Shown here: positions 25,456 through 36,446 of the stretch, piece by piece
Numbering within the stretch: position 1 is the stretch's first letter
Layout of the letters: every line of letters starts with the position of its first letter
Source: Onthophagus taurus
Taxonomy: Eukaryota; Arthropoda; Insecta; Coleoptera; Scarabaeidae
Assembly (NCBI RefSeq): GCF_036711975.1
Contig: NW_027248941.1
Location: forward strand, 2,108,001-2,172,000
Length of the DNA stretch: 64,000 nucleotides
Reading direction: 5' to 3'
Notes under the pieces: model-generated
Seen by the model: only the letters and a program-made list of their open reading frames with translations
Databases searched by the model: none
What the model was told of the DNA's origin: nothing
Program-made: the position numbers and the translations under genes

Positions 25456-25953
25456 CTCGTCAACTTCCTAAACAACGCGGATCATCTCAAACGAGGTTCC
25501 CCGACACCATTTTTTTCACACCATTTTTTCGTAAAGTTTTTCTTTTAACTAAAACTAATAGCAGTACCCTTTTAGTGCTCTTCTAACAAGATGGAAGCTG
25601 ATTTTTTTTCTTTTTTGACAGATGGGGGCCCCCCGTTTCCTCCGACTTTCTTTTCCATCACTTGACAGTTAAAAAAATTACAGGTATCTGTTTTATTTTA
25701 ATAATTCCTTCTTGATTTATATTAATTTATTTCTTATTTTATATAAAACATTTTTTTATGAAAAATCGAATTAAAACATAAAAATTAAATCAAAAAAATC
25801 GTTTAAATCAATTAATTATTAAAAAAAATATTTTTATTCAATCAAAGATGTCGCTATATCAACTTAATAGAGTTGAGGTTAAGTTGAGATTGTAATTATT
25901 ATTTATATAATAATTATTGTTGTAATTATAATTAATTATTAGAATCGTCGAAA
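25456..25953. promoter_or_regulatory. Divergent promoter region between MYRF (distal start) and LSM8
   Basis: About 500 bases separate the candidate distal MYRF ATG from the LSM8 ATG on the opposite strand. The MYRF side is GC-rich compared with the surroundings; GGGGGCCCCCC near 25625-25635 is a small GC island. No TATA box stands out, as is usual for housekeeping divergent promoters. The assignment rests on gene arrangement. Confidence 0.45.
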
Positions 25954-26431
25954 ATGGCTACAGATTTAGATAATTTCGTTAATCGTATCCTTTGATTCAA
26001 TAGAATTTTAATTAAATTTTTGTGTTGGACTTAACCTCACTTTTTTAGATACCGTTTCTATTATTACTTCGGATGGGCGTAATTTCATTGTAATTAATTA
26101 ATAAACCTTTTTATTCGTTATAATTGAATCGTTTTTATCCTTTTTTGATAGGGGACGCTAAAAGGGTTCGATCAAACCATCAATATCATCATCGATGAGT
26201 CCCACGAGAGGGTTTATTCCACAACTACGGGTATAGAACAAGTCATGCTTGGGTTACACATCATCAGAGGGGATAACGTGTACTTATTAATCATCTTAAT
26301 TAATTAATTAATAATGAAATTAATTTTGGTTAATTTTTAGTGCGATAATCGGATTAGTTGAAGAAGAATTGGATAACCGCCTGAACTTATCAAGCATAAA
26401 AGCAGAGCCTTTAAACCCTGTAGTTCATTAA
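25954..26431 (+). CDS. Lsm8: LSM8, U6 snRNA-associated Sm-like protein
   Basis: LSM8 replaces LSM1 in the nuclear LSM2-8 ring, which binds the 3' oligo-U of U6 snRNA and is needed for U4/U6 assembly. Four exons, 25954..25984, 26049..26089, 26152..26279 and 26341..26431, give 96 residues, the usual length. Sm1 motif: VSIITSDGRNFIGTLKGFDQ; Sm2 motif: HIIRGDNVAIIGLVE. The C-terminus ...IKAEPLNPVVH is typical of LSM8 and separates it from other LSMs. The third donor is GTACTT after AACGT, chosen because it alone keeps VAIIG in frame. An AATAAA lies at 26440-26445, only nine bases after the stop, so the 3' UTR is minimal and the next gene's ATG follows 70 bases after the stop. Confidence 0.97.
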
Positions 26432-26501
26432 TTATCTCAAATAAAAACTAATTACAAATTTTTTTTTTAATTCTGACATTAAGTTGTCAAAAAAATTAAT
26501 C

Positions 26502-28713
26502 ATGATTCGATTAATTTGCTTTTTTGCATTAATTTATTCGTGCTTATCAACCTCTGAGCGTGGCATTAACATCGGTACGGTGCTTTTTGCGCCATCGGAT
26601 GCTCACAAAGATTGTTGGACTTCCGAACAACTCGCCCTATTAACCTCGAGGATGGTGGTGGAGGCGATTTTACCGAGTCGAAATAGCCTCAATGTGAACG
26701 ATAACGATATGATTAGCGATATTGTGGAGTATTTTCGGATGATTTTAGAGGTGGTGCGAAAAAACACGAGCGGGAAAATAAAACATTTAATGCTTTTAGC
26801 AGTCACGGACGCCTTAGGGGGCTACATGACGCATTTCTTTTTACCTTTAGCGAAGTATTCTTATTACGCCGGCAACGTCGATTACAACAGCGTGATTAAA
26901 GTGCACCAATTGTACGATGAATTAAAAACTTATTTGAGAACGAACGGGGCTGGGTGGTCGAAACCCCCGAAAGATATCGGAAAAAGGGTTTGTGCGCAAC
27001 CGATTAACTTAAAAGACCGCAAAATTGCGAGTAATAACGACCCTTGTGCTGGGTTAATCTTCCAAGAAGGTTAATTTTTTAAAAAGTGAGGTTATAAATT
27101 TTATTTATTTCAATTTTTTAGTTGTAGCTTCGGGGCATACCGCTCAATCGGGATCAATTGAAATCCCGATGCCTTATTTTGACTCAAAATCGCACCCCTC
27201 AGCTATTGCAGTCCCGTTTAAAGCGTATTCTTTAAGGAACGTCGAGGCAAGAAGCTCAGCTTATATCCTTGTTAAGTACTACATAGCTGCGTCCAAATGT
27301 TTGGGGTGCAAAGACACGAATAATACGGCCGCTTCAACGACTTCAATCAGCGATTTTAACTCGAAACTTTTCGGGTTCATCACACAAAAAGTTTTGCCCC
27401 ATCTCTGTGATGAGAAATTTTACGCCGCCTTCGGCGGGGTTCTCCGCATTTTAGAGACGATGAAACAATCGGGTTTTGTGAAGAATTTAAACGTGATCGG
27501 AAGCTACAACATCATGCCCGAGGTGGAAGATAAAGAAAGCATGGCCGAATCATCCAACTCAGGGAATGAGGAGGACGATGAGAAATCCCAATTAGAAGGA
27601 ATCCCAGTTAATAGCGAAAAATCGAGCGGAAATGAGAATCGAAATGCTGGAGATGTTAGCGGGGGGCAAAGCCAAAGAAGCGACGAAGGAGGGACCCCGG
27701 TTAATATTTTTTTATCAAAATCAACATAATTAATAAATAAATTAATTTTTTTTTGATTTAGGTCGAATCAAAAACGAAGAAAAATCGATCGAATTTAATT
27801 TTATTGGCCGCTTTGGCTACAATTATAATTTGGTTCTTTTTGGGGGCTTGCTTCGTATGTTGCAGAATTCGCTCCGCACGCATCAAAAAGGACGAGCAAA
27901 TGAAATTAATCGAGGGAGGAGGCGGCGGGGGGCCCAGCTCGAAAGCCTCCACAAGCGTCAGATCGAAATGCATGTCCGGGACGGGGTCCACAAAAACGAA
28001 ATGCTCAACCGCAAGGTTTTTATAACATAACCCCATTATTATTATTATTATTAATTGATTAATTAAATTGTTTTAGTGGAAAAGCCGCTACTTGTACGAA
28101 ACAAAGTTGCGGGCATTACGTAGCTGCTTCATCTACAACAAGCGGACACCCGTAAATTTATTTTAATTGATTATAACCTCACTTTTATATAATCATAACC
28201 TCACTTTAATATTTTTTTGAATTAAATTTAGATCGCAAGGTTCTCATCGCGCTTCTAGTTCGAGTTCTAAATCGTCCTCGAAACACACAACCCCGAAAAG
28301 TGGGGGTTCTAGCAATGTGACGTCCGCGTCGACTACGGCTGAAAGCAAGACATCGGAAGAGTCGGAATCGCCGAGATCTCAAGTTCCGACTCAAGTTCAA
28401 ACGTAAATTTAATTAAAATCGATTAAGTTGATTTATTTATTAAGTTAAGTTAGGATGCATTATTACCCCGCTTCGTTTGCGTGCCATTCGAGCATCGCCG
28501 GGAAATATAAGGTTGGGTCAAGCTCCGAGGAGTTTTCCTCGAAATCGACTATAAAAAAACCGTTCGTTTTTGGATACGATTTTCAAACTACCTCCGAAGA
28601 ATCGTCTCCTAGAGGTTCGTTTTATAATAATACTTTTTAAAATTGCTTCAATTAATTTTTTAGATCATTCCGATCAAGAAGGTGAAACGGAAATGGGGAA
28701 TTTATCGAAATAA
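26502..28713 (+). CDS. Unrecognised single-pass membrane protein with signal peptide
   Basis: I do not recognise the family. Seven exons, 26502..27069, 27122..27699, 27762..28015, 28077..28151, 28232..28402, 28454..28614 and 28664..28713, join in frame to 618 residues. Features: N-terminal signal peptide (MIRLICFFALIYSCLS), an ectodomain of about 300 residues with a few cysteines (HKDCWTSEQ, KRVCAQP, CLGCKD, HLCDEKF), an acidic Ser/Glu/Asn-rich stalk, one transmembrane helix (ILLAALATIIIWFFLGACFV), juxtamembrane CC that could be lipid-modified, then a basic, Gly- and Ser-rich cytoplasmic tail. I use ATG 26502; the frame is open slightly further upstream but without an ATG. Exon 5 would end at a stop if its intron were retained (ACG TAA), so tail-shortened forms are possible. 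An AATAAA is at 28759. It is likely a type I surface or lysosomal protein; function unknown. Confidence 0.82.
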
Positions 28714-30048
28714 ATTAAAACGAAGTAATTTTATATTTATTTTTATTTAACTTTTTTAATAAAATATCATTTTTTACACTACGAAAATAATAAATTAGTT
28801 TTAAAAAAATCCTAACCTCAAATTTTTTTTGAAATGTCAAATATTTTGAGGTTTTTAATTGATTTAATTAAAAATTTCAATAAATAGTGTTAATAAACTC
28901 AAATTATTATTAAGAAATTAATAATAAATTGGTTTAAAAAAATCCTAACCTATAAATTTTTTGAAATGTCAAAGAAAAATGTTTAATTTCCTCATTGTGG
29001 GGTATCTTTAATTCCAAATTTAAGCGTTTAGTTCCCATTGATGGTTTATGCCATCAATATCTTGGCGATATAATTCTTTTGTATAGATTTTTATTATAAA
29101 CTCCTGTTATTCCCAGTTTTATCCAATTCGTCAGCTTTTTCATTTCAATTCAATCCCATACGATTTTATTTATTACGATCTATTTAAGATCTCAATTATC
29201 TATAATAATTATCACTTTGAGCTTTCTCTTTCTTCACTTTCCAAATTAAGGTTATGTTATGATACGAATTGACATATTAGTTAAAACGTAAATTAGAGGA
29301 AATGTACGACTTGTCATAATTTTTTTAATTCGTCAAAATTAAAACTTTCTTTTTTGTTGTTGTCTTTTCGGTGACCGTTTTAAACAAATTAAGCCGTATT
29401 AAAAGTGACGGGAGGTGAATTTCGTTTCGGCGAAGCCCCCAATTCCGCGGTGGTTTTTAGGTCGAATGTTCCGATTTCGAACGGTGTGAACGTGGCGCTG
29501 TGATCATTTGAGCGAGTGCGCACCTCTATTGCGCACGTATTATCAGTCGCCATATTGAAATCTACCTATCAGAAAATTTTGTAAGTAAATATTCGGATTT
29601 TCTTGGGTTTTTCGATGGATTTTCGGTCGGGAACGTCCAGGAATCGATTCCCGGACGTTCCCGGATCACGTCGCCGTTAAATTCCAACCGAACCCAACGA
29701 CACGTTTAAATCATCGCGAAACACCTGACGTAGGAAAAAAAATCGAGAGTGTTGAGTTTTTACCTGGTCTTTTTTATGCAATATGTTCGTAATTAATTGA
29801 TATTAATTAATTAATTCGTTTTTTGGGGCCCTCTTATTTATTTACGCGACGTTTTAATCTTGACAAATCATTTTTGACAGTTGCCACATTTGACGTTTTT
29901 AACATTTTTTCATCTTTAAACGTTTATCGAGAAGCAAATAATTTAATTTTTCTTGCTTTAACAGGTGAATTAATCTAAATAATTATTTTCGAAGCGATTG
30001 TAACTGGAAAAGAATTTATTAAAACGTTATAAATCAACCACCGAGGAG
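28714..30048 (+). promoter_or_regulatory. Cnot4 promoter and 5' UTR with a non-coding first exon
   Basis: The left half (28760-29350) is AT-rich with no gene seen. Around 29410-29580 the sequence becomes GC-richer and holds GTGCGCAC and TTGCGCACG at 29515-29545, similar to NRF1-type half sites. A first non-coding exon probably ends at 29580 (TTTT|GTAAGT). The 5' UTR resumes after the acceptor TTTAACAG at 29964 and reaches the Cnot4 ATG at 30049. Confidence 0.6.
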
Positions 30049-33000
30049 ATGTCTGTATTGAATCAAAGTGGTGAAGAACAGGTTGAGTGCCCGTTGTGCA
30101 TGGAACCTTTGGAGGTGGACGATCTCAACTTCTATCCGTGCACTTGTGGGTACCAGGTAAATTTTTTAATCAAATCAATTTTCGACGTTAGATTACTTAA
30201 TTAAATTTGGGGTTAGATTTGCAGGTTTTGTTGGCATAGAATTCGCACCGATGAGAATGGGTTGTGCCCCGCTTGTCGGAAGGCTTATTCGGAAAATCCG
30301 GCCGATTTTACTCCTTTATCTAAAGAGCAGGTCGCTCAGTTAAAAGCCGAAAAAAGGCAAAGGGATCAACAACGGAAAGCTAAACAAACTGAAAGTAGAA
30401 AGCATCTTGCTAGGTAATTAAATTAGTTTTTAAAAATCCTAACCTATCATAATTTTGATTAAATTCATTAATTTTAATGTGAAAAAAGAACCCTAACCTT
30501 AAAATTTTTTTGAAATGTCAAAAATTGTGAGGTTAGGATTTTTTTTAAGCAATTTATTATTATTTTCTCGGTATAATTTGCGTTTTTAACGCGATTAATC
30601 TTTTTGTGTTACAATTTTGATTAAATTAATCAATTTTAACGTGAAGACAGAAAATGTTTGATGTTTAAAAAAAATTTTGAGGTTAGGATTTCTATTTAAC
30701 CAATTTATTAGTATTTTCTTAGTATAATTTGAGTTTTTAACGCGATTTAATGTTTTTTTTTTGTTACAATTTTGATTAAATTAATTAATTTTAATGCGAA
30801 AACAAAAAATATTTGACGTTTAAAAAAAATTTTGAGGTTAGGATTTTTTTTAACCACTTTGTTAATAACTTTTTTGGTATAATTTGACTTTTTAACGCAA
30901 CCTAAAGCTTTCCATTATAATTTTAAATTAAATTAATCAATTTTAATGCGAAAAAAGACAATTTTTGACGTTTAAAAAAATTTTTTTGAGGTTAGCACTT
31001 TTTTTTAACTAATTTATTATTATTTTCTTAGTACAATTTAAGTTTTTATCCCAACTTAATGCTTTTCATTATAATTTTAAATTAAATGAATCAATTTTAA
31101 AAGAAAATTTTTGACGTTTAAAAAAAATTTTGAGGTTAGTACTTTTTTTTAACTAATTTATTATTATTTTCTTAGTAAAATTTGAGTTTTTAACGCAATT
31201 AAATGTTTTTTATTATAATTTTAAATTAAATGAATCAATTTTAATGCGAAAAAAGAAAATTTTTGACGTTTAGAAAAAAATGTTGAGGTTAGTACTTTTT
31301 TTAAATTTAATTTATTATTATTATCTTATTATAATTTGATTTTGACCGCGATTTAATGTTTTTTTTTGATTAAATTAATAAATATAATGCGAAGACAGAA
31401 AATTTTTGACAGTTTAAAAAAAATTTTAAGGTTAGGATTTCTTTTTAACCAATTTATTATTATTTTCTTAGTCTAATTTAAGCTTTTAACGCAATTTAAT
31501 GTTTTTTTGTTGTAATTTTAAATTAAATTAATCAATTTTAATGCAAAAAAAGAACATTTTTGACATTTAAAAAAAAATTTTGAGGTTAGTACTTTTTTTA
31601 AACTAAATCTTTATTATTTTCTTAGTATAATTTGAGTTTTTAACGCAATTTAATGTTTTTTTATTATAATTTTAAATTAAATTAATCAATTTTAATGCGA
31701 AGACAACAAATTTTTGACAGTTTAAAAAAAAATTTTGAGGTTAGGACTTTTTTTTAACTAATTTATTATTATTTTCTTCGTATAATTTGAGTTTTTAACG
31801 CAATTTAATGCTTTTTATTACAATTTTAAATTAAATTAATCGGTTTTAATGCAAAATTTTTGACGTTTATAAAAAAATGTTGAGGTTAGGATTTTTTTTA
31901 ACCGTTTTATTATTAATTATTATTACATTCGTAGTGTAATTTGAGATTTTTAACGCGATTTAATGTTTTTTTGTTACAATTTTAAATTAAATCAATTTTA
32001 ATGCAAAATTTTTGACGTTTAAAAAAAATTTTGAGGTTAGGATTTTTTTTAGCCAATTTATTATTACTTTTGTAGTGTAATTTGAGTTTTTTTAACGCGA
32101 TTTAATGTTTTTTCGTTACAATTTTGATTAAATTAATTAATTTTAATCTGAAGACAGAAAATTCTTGACGTTTAAAAAAAATTTTGAGGTTGGTACTTTT
32201 TTTAATTAATTTATTATCTATTTTAAATCGAATTAATCAATTTTAACGCGAAGACGGTATTGTGTATTAAATAAAACAGACAGACTCTTATTTTAAATAC
32301 GTATTACAGTTTATTTTCACGCTACAACACGATATGATTCTAGCTTACTTTATTATCGACAATTACAGTATCCTACAGACAGAAAATTTTTGACGTTTAA
32401 AAAAAAATTTTGAGGTTATAATTTTTTATATCATTTTTTATTGATTTCTCCTTCAATTTTTGTTATAATTAAATAATTTTTGTTGATTTGTTTCCATTTT
32501 AACGTAGTGTAAGGGTTGTTCAGCGCAATTTGGTGTTTGTGGTTGGATTACCGATGCGGCTAGCCGACCCGGAGATTCTTAAACGGCACGAGTACTTTGG
32601 GAAGTTTGGGAAAATACACAAAGTGGTGATAAATCAGTCGACGGCGTACGCAGGCTCTCAGGGACCCAGCGCCAGTAAGCTTTTATTGCTTTTTGAATCT
32701 TTTTATTTAATAATAAATCAATTTTAGGCGCGTACGTGACGTATATGAAGAACGATGATGCGTTAAGAGCCATACAAAGTGTTAATAACATCCCGTTGGA
32801 CGGGCGGCACATTAAATCGAGTCTCGGCACGACAAAATATTGCTCGCACTTTATGAAAAATCAACCGTGTCCGAAACCCGATTGTATGTACCTTCATGAT
32901 TTCGGTGAGTTAATCGATTAAGAGATGGCGTTACTTAATTTAATCATCTTTTTTAAGGCGATCCTGAAGCTAGTTTTACAAAAGAGCAAATGCACGCGGG

Positions 33001-34947
33001 AAAACATCAAGAATATGAAAAAAAATTACACGAGGCGTTATTAAATCGTACAACTCAATCAAAAATAGAAGTGAATGAGAAAAGGGGTGAAAAAGTTTCA
33101 AATGGGAAAGAATCGAGTCCTAATAGCGCCCCAACGAATCAAACGAACGGCACATCAATAACGAATAGCTCTAATAATGGAACAACGGTGAATGTTAATG
33201 TGAATATAAATGTAAACACGAGTAGTGTGGGTGGGCAGACCTCGTTAACCGTGGCGGGGGGACCTCATAACGGTGTAAAAGAGGGTTGGCCCCAATTAAT
33301 AAATAACGATAATAACAAAAAGGAAGAAAAAAGGGAATTAAAAGTCGATAATAATCTAAAAAAAATCATTAATAACGGAAATAGTAATAATCGGAACAAT
33401 AACAACAACAAAATTAATAACAAAAAGGAAAAAAAGCAACCCCCAAGTCCCACGATTCCCCGCCAATCCGATTTAAACGATTCAGAAGCGCCCTCTTCGG
33501 AGTTACAACAAAAAAGTTCAGAGCAGGACCTTTCAACGTTATCTAAAGTTGTAGTTCAATTATTAGATGATAATTCGAGTTTTTTTTCGCATCAAAATTC
33601 GTATCAAAAGTTGTTGATCCCACCGACGGAGAGGGCCCCCAGCGAGGACGACTCGGAAACATCCTCATCGACGACCCCCCTCTTTCCATCACAAATTTTA
33701 AACGATTCGTTCCCGGATATTAGCACCGCCGAAGATTGGGAGGCGGCGTTTGGATTTTCAAAGCATTCGAATCACCTCGAGGAATTGGCCCGGCAAAAAT
33801 GTTGCTCCACGACGACCACCACCCCATCAACGTACAATTATTACCAAGATAACTTTGTCGATTCGAAATTCTTTAACGATTTCGTTAAAACGACATCGAA
33901 AGAACATTTAAATGGGTTTTATCAGAATCAAAATCATAACGGGGTTATTAACGGGTATGGGAATTCGTCGTTAATCGATTCCCATGTTCGGTTGGTCCAA
34001 CAACAACAACAGCAGCATCAACAGCGTCATCGTCACCTTGAAGATCAGCTTTTATTGCTTAATTTGAAACAAGGGCCCCAATTTATGCAACAACACGGTG
34101 CGGGAGGGAATCATTATTTAAACGGGGAGCAAAGGTTTTCGTATCAAAATCAATTTGGGAGTAATCGGACGGCGGTGGCTCCACCTAGCGTTAATAAACA
34201 ACAACGATCGGAAGATGATTTAGATTTTGACCCGTTTCAAGAGACCCAAAAGGGATTGGCCGAGTTAATAGAGAACGATCAAAGTTTAAAATTACATTTA
34301 GCGAATAGTAATGGACAAACGAGTCAAATGAATGGGTTATTACATAGTCAAGGGGGTAATGGGATGTTGCCGCCGCCCCCACCGGGGTTTGTACAGCCCC
34401 ACATGAACTCCTTCGGTAGCAAAATTTTACCTTATTTAAATATGAACAGTCAACAATTAAATTCGACACAAAATAATTGGCCCAGTAGCTATAATAATGT
34501 ATTACATCAACCTCAACAGCAACAACAACAACAACATAAAGGTAAATGAATTAAAAAATAATTAAATTAAATTAATTAATTTATTTTAATTAAGGAATGG
34601 GAGCATGTAATGATTGGAAGGTGCTAGATCCCGCGATAGTATCATCATCAAGCCGTTATTTCTCTTTATCGTCGGTCCCACAGCCGTTACGCGACCACTA
34701 CGGAATGACACAACAACAACAAAACGGTCCATCCCGCCAATTCGAGTTTGGAGGTGGCCAACAAAGTGGTTACCACCCAAACGGGGGTCTCATCGGACAA
34801 ATGCAACAACAACAACAGCCATCGCAAGGATACAATTTCGCACAGCAAAACTTGCATTGGTTAGGGGCCGAGCTCGGATCGCAAATTTCGACGCCCCCCG
34901 GGTTTCGCAGCCAGGGTCAAGCGACAAAACAACAACAGGAGTGCTAA
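30049..34947 (+). CDS. Cnot4: CNOT4, RING E3 ubiquitin ligase of the CCR4-NOT complex
   Basis: CNOT4 (yeast Not4) ubiquitinates ribosomal and other targets and links CCR4-NOT deadenylation to translational quality control. Exons: 30049..30156, 30217..30413, 32508..32674, 32728..32904, 32958..34541, 34595..34947, giving 861 residues. Domains: C4C4 RING at about 14-60 (CPLCMEPLEVDDL, CTCGYQICRFCWHRI, GLCPACRKAY), a basic coiled stretch, RRM (about 108-185, NLVFVVGLPMRLADPEI), CCCH finger (about 193-210, CSHFMKNQPCPKPDCMYLH), then a long low-complexity tail rich in Asn, Gln and Ser with several poly-Q runs. Such tails are usual in insect CNOT4. Intron 2 (30414-32507) is a tandem array. No broken domain seen. 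Confidence 0.96.
30470..32425. repeat. About 150-bp tandem array in Cnot4 intron 2 (12-13 units)
   Basis: The unit core is TTTTTGACGTTTAAAAAAAA, ATTTTGAGGTTAGGA and TTATTATTTTCTTAGTATAA, then GAGTTTTTAACGCGATTTAA. GAGGTTAG cores fall near 30528, 30678, 30834, 30987, 31131, 31284, 31430, 31578, 31737, 31882, 32033 and 32186, with a last one near 32413. Units diverge evenly without obvious sub-blocks. The unit includes the GACGTTT / GAGGTTA pair seen in many other non-coding places in the window. Confidence 0.93.
32256..32376. mobile_element. 121-bp insertion in the Cnot4 intron array, flanked by AGAC
   Basis: The array unit normally reads GCGAAGACAGAAAATTTTTG. Here it is interrupted after GAAGAC by 121 unrelated bases and resumes with a second AGAC, consistent with a 4-base target duplication (32252-32255 and 32377-32380). 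The insert is too short to classify and has no clear terminal repeats. It may be a remnant or filler DNA. Confidence 0.55.
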
Positions 34948-35450
34948 AGAAGAGAGAGGGGGCCGGTTCCTTTCCCTTTCCTGATTCTTTGCTTCTTCTT
35001 CTTCGAAAGTGAATTAATAAACGAGAAAAAAATAAAAAGAAGAACATCCCCTACATCTTCATACTATTATTATTATTATTATGATTTTTGTTTAATAAAC
35101 GAGTAATACGAAATCCGTGAAAAATGATATATTACACCAAAAAAAAAAATAAAATTGATTATTGCGAATTGAAAGGTTAAATTTGTTTCGTTTTGTTCGA
35201 AGTGAAATTGATGGGGATTGGGGGGGAATTATGCGTATACACTTTAAATATTCAAAATATTAAATAAATTTAAAGAAAAAACGGCTGCGTTATTAATTTT
35301 TTTTTTTTTTTTGATCGAGATGGAAATATACGATGAGAAAAATTTACATTTTCTTATTTCTCCTTTTTTTACCTCTTCATTAACACCCAAAATTAATAAT
35401 CTAATTACTTTGAAGAAATCATATGGTATTAACAATAACGCCTCGACTCG
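34948..35450 (+). other. Cnot4 3' UTR and downstream flank
   Basis: An AATAAA at 35094-35099 is a plausible polyadenylation signal for Cnot4, about 150 bases past the stop; another lies near 35017. After it come AT-rich sequence, a poly-T run at 35300-35313, and a segment at 35318-35400 that resembles the Spt5 3' flank at 36362-36440 in direct orientation. No gene seen. Confidence 0.55.
35318..35400. repeat. Left copy of direct repeat flanking the inverted-repeat block
   Basis: GATGGAAATATACGATGAGA, ATTTTCTTATTTCTCC and CTCTTCATTAACACC match GGTGGAAATATACAACGAAA, TTTTCTTATTCTCC and CTCTTTATTAACATC at 36362-36440, the latter being the Spt5 3' flank. The inverted-repeat block therefore sits between two roughly 80-base direct repeats, which suggests a duplication of the Spt5 3' end when the block arose. 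Confidence 0.75.
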
Positions 35451-36345
35451 ATATAATATAATGCCGAGGCCGCTTGCGGCCGAGGCAGTGGTTTGTTGGA
35501 CATCAGTCCTGTATTCGTATGGCATCAACTCTATCACCTCGGCCGTAAGTAATCTTAAATTAATTACAATGATATCGTGTACTTCAGTGTATTAAGCCGA
35601 GGTCGCTTGCGACCGAGGCAGAACATCGTTTAGCACGTTAATACAGTATTAAGCCGAAGTCAACACAAGGTTGATGTCAAACAAACCAGTGCCTCGACAG
35701 CAAGCGATCTCGTCTTAATATACGTTGTCGCTGTATAAAGCCGAGGTCGCTTGCGGCCGAGGCAGTGGATTGTAAAATACGTTAATACAGTATTAAGCCG
35801 AGATCGCTTGCGGGCGAGGCAGTGGTTTGTTGGACACCAGTCTTGTGTCTTGGTTTGTTGCCGGTCACTTGCGGCCGAGGTGCTAAAGTTAATACCATAT
35901 GAACACAAGATTGGTATCAAACAAACCACTGCCTCGGCCGCAAGCGACCTCGGCTTAAGACTCGATGTCACTGTATTAAGCCGAGGTCGCTTGTGGGCGA
36001 GGCTATGGTTGTTTGACACCACCCTTGTGTTGATACCATCCATATAAACACAATGCTGGTGTCAAACAAACCACTGCCTCGGCCGCAAGCGACCTCGGCT
36101 TAACACACTGACATCGTGTATGAAGCCAATGTCGCTTGCAGGCGAGGCGCTACAATTAATACCATACAAGACTGATGTTAAACAAACTACTGCCTCGGCC
36201 GCAAGCGACCTCGGCTTAATACACGATGTCATAGTATTAAATTAAGATCACTTGCGGTCGAGGTGCTAAAGTGAATATCATATGAACACAAGGCTGCTGT
36301 CAAACAAACCATTGCGGCTTAATACACTACAGTTACAAGATTTGT
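35450..36345. repeat. GC-rich block of alternating inverted repeats
   Basis: The motif GCCGAGGTCGCTTGCGGCC (with GAGGC following) and its reverse complement GCCTCGGCCGCAAGCGACC occur about a dozen times in both orientations. They are joined by shared arms AGTGGTTTGTTTGACACCA and CTTGTGTTGATACCAT or their complements. Neighbouring inverted copies can pair over 50-60 bases, for example 35804-35857 with 35895-35956. The block is strikingly GC-rich for this window and lies between the 3' ends of convergent Cnot4 and Spt5. Open frames inside it (such as 35660-36043, minus) are repeats of the same words and are not credible genes. Confidence 0.9.
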
Positions 36346-36446
36346 ATCAAACAACATAGCAAGGTGGAAATATACAACGAAAAAACAAAAATTTTCTTAT
36401 TCTCCTCCTCTAACTCTTTATTAACATCAAAAATTAAAACATACAA

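Noticed and set aside
26484-26501. Upstream extension of the membrane-protein frame
   Set aside because: The codon at 26484 is TTG; the first ATG is at 26502 and begins a normal signal peptide.
35660-36043. 127-residue open frame with repeated RSLAAEAVVC words (minus strand)
   Set aside because: It is a translation of the inverted-repeat block; the repeated words follow DNA repeats and nothing resembles a protein domain.
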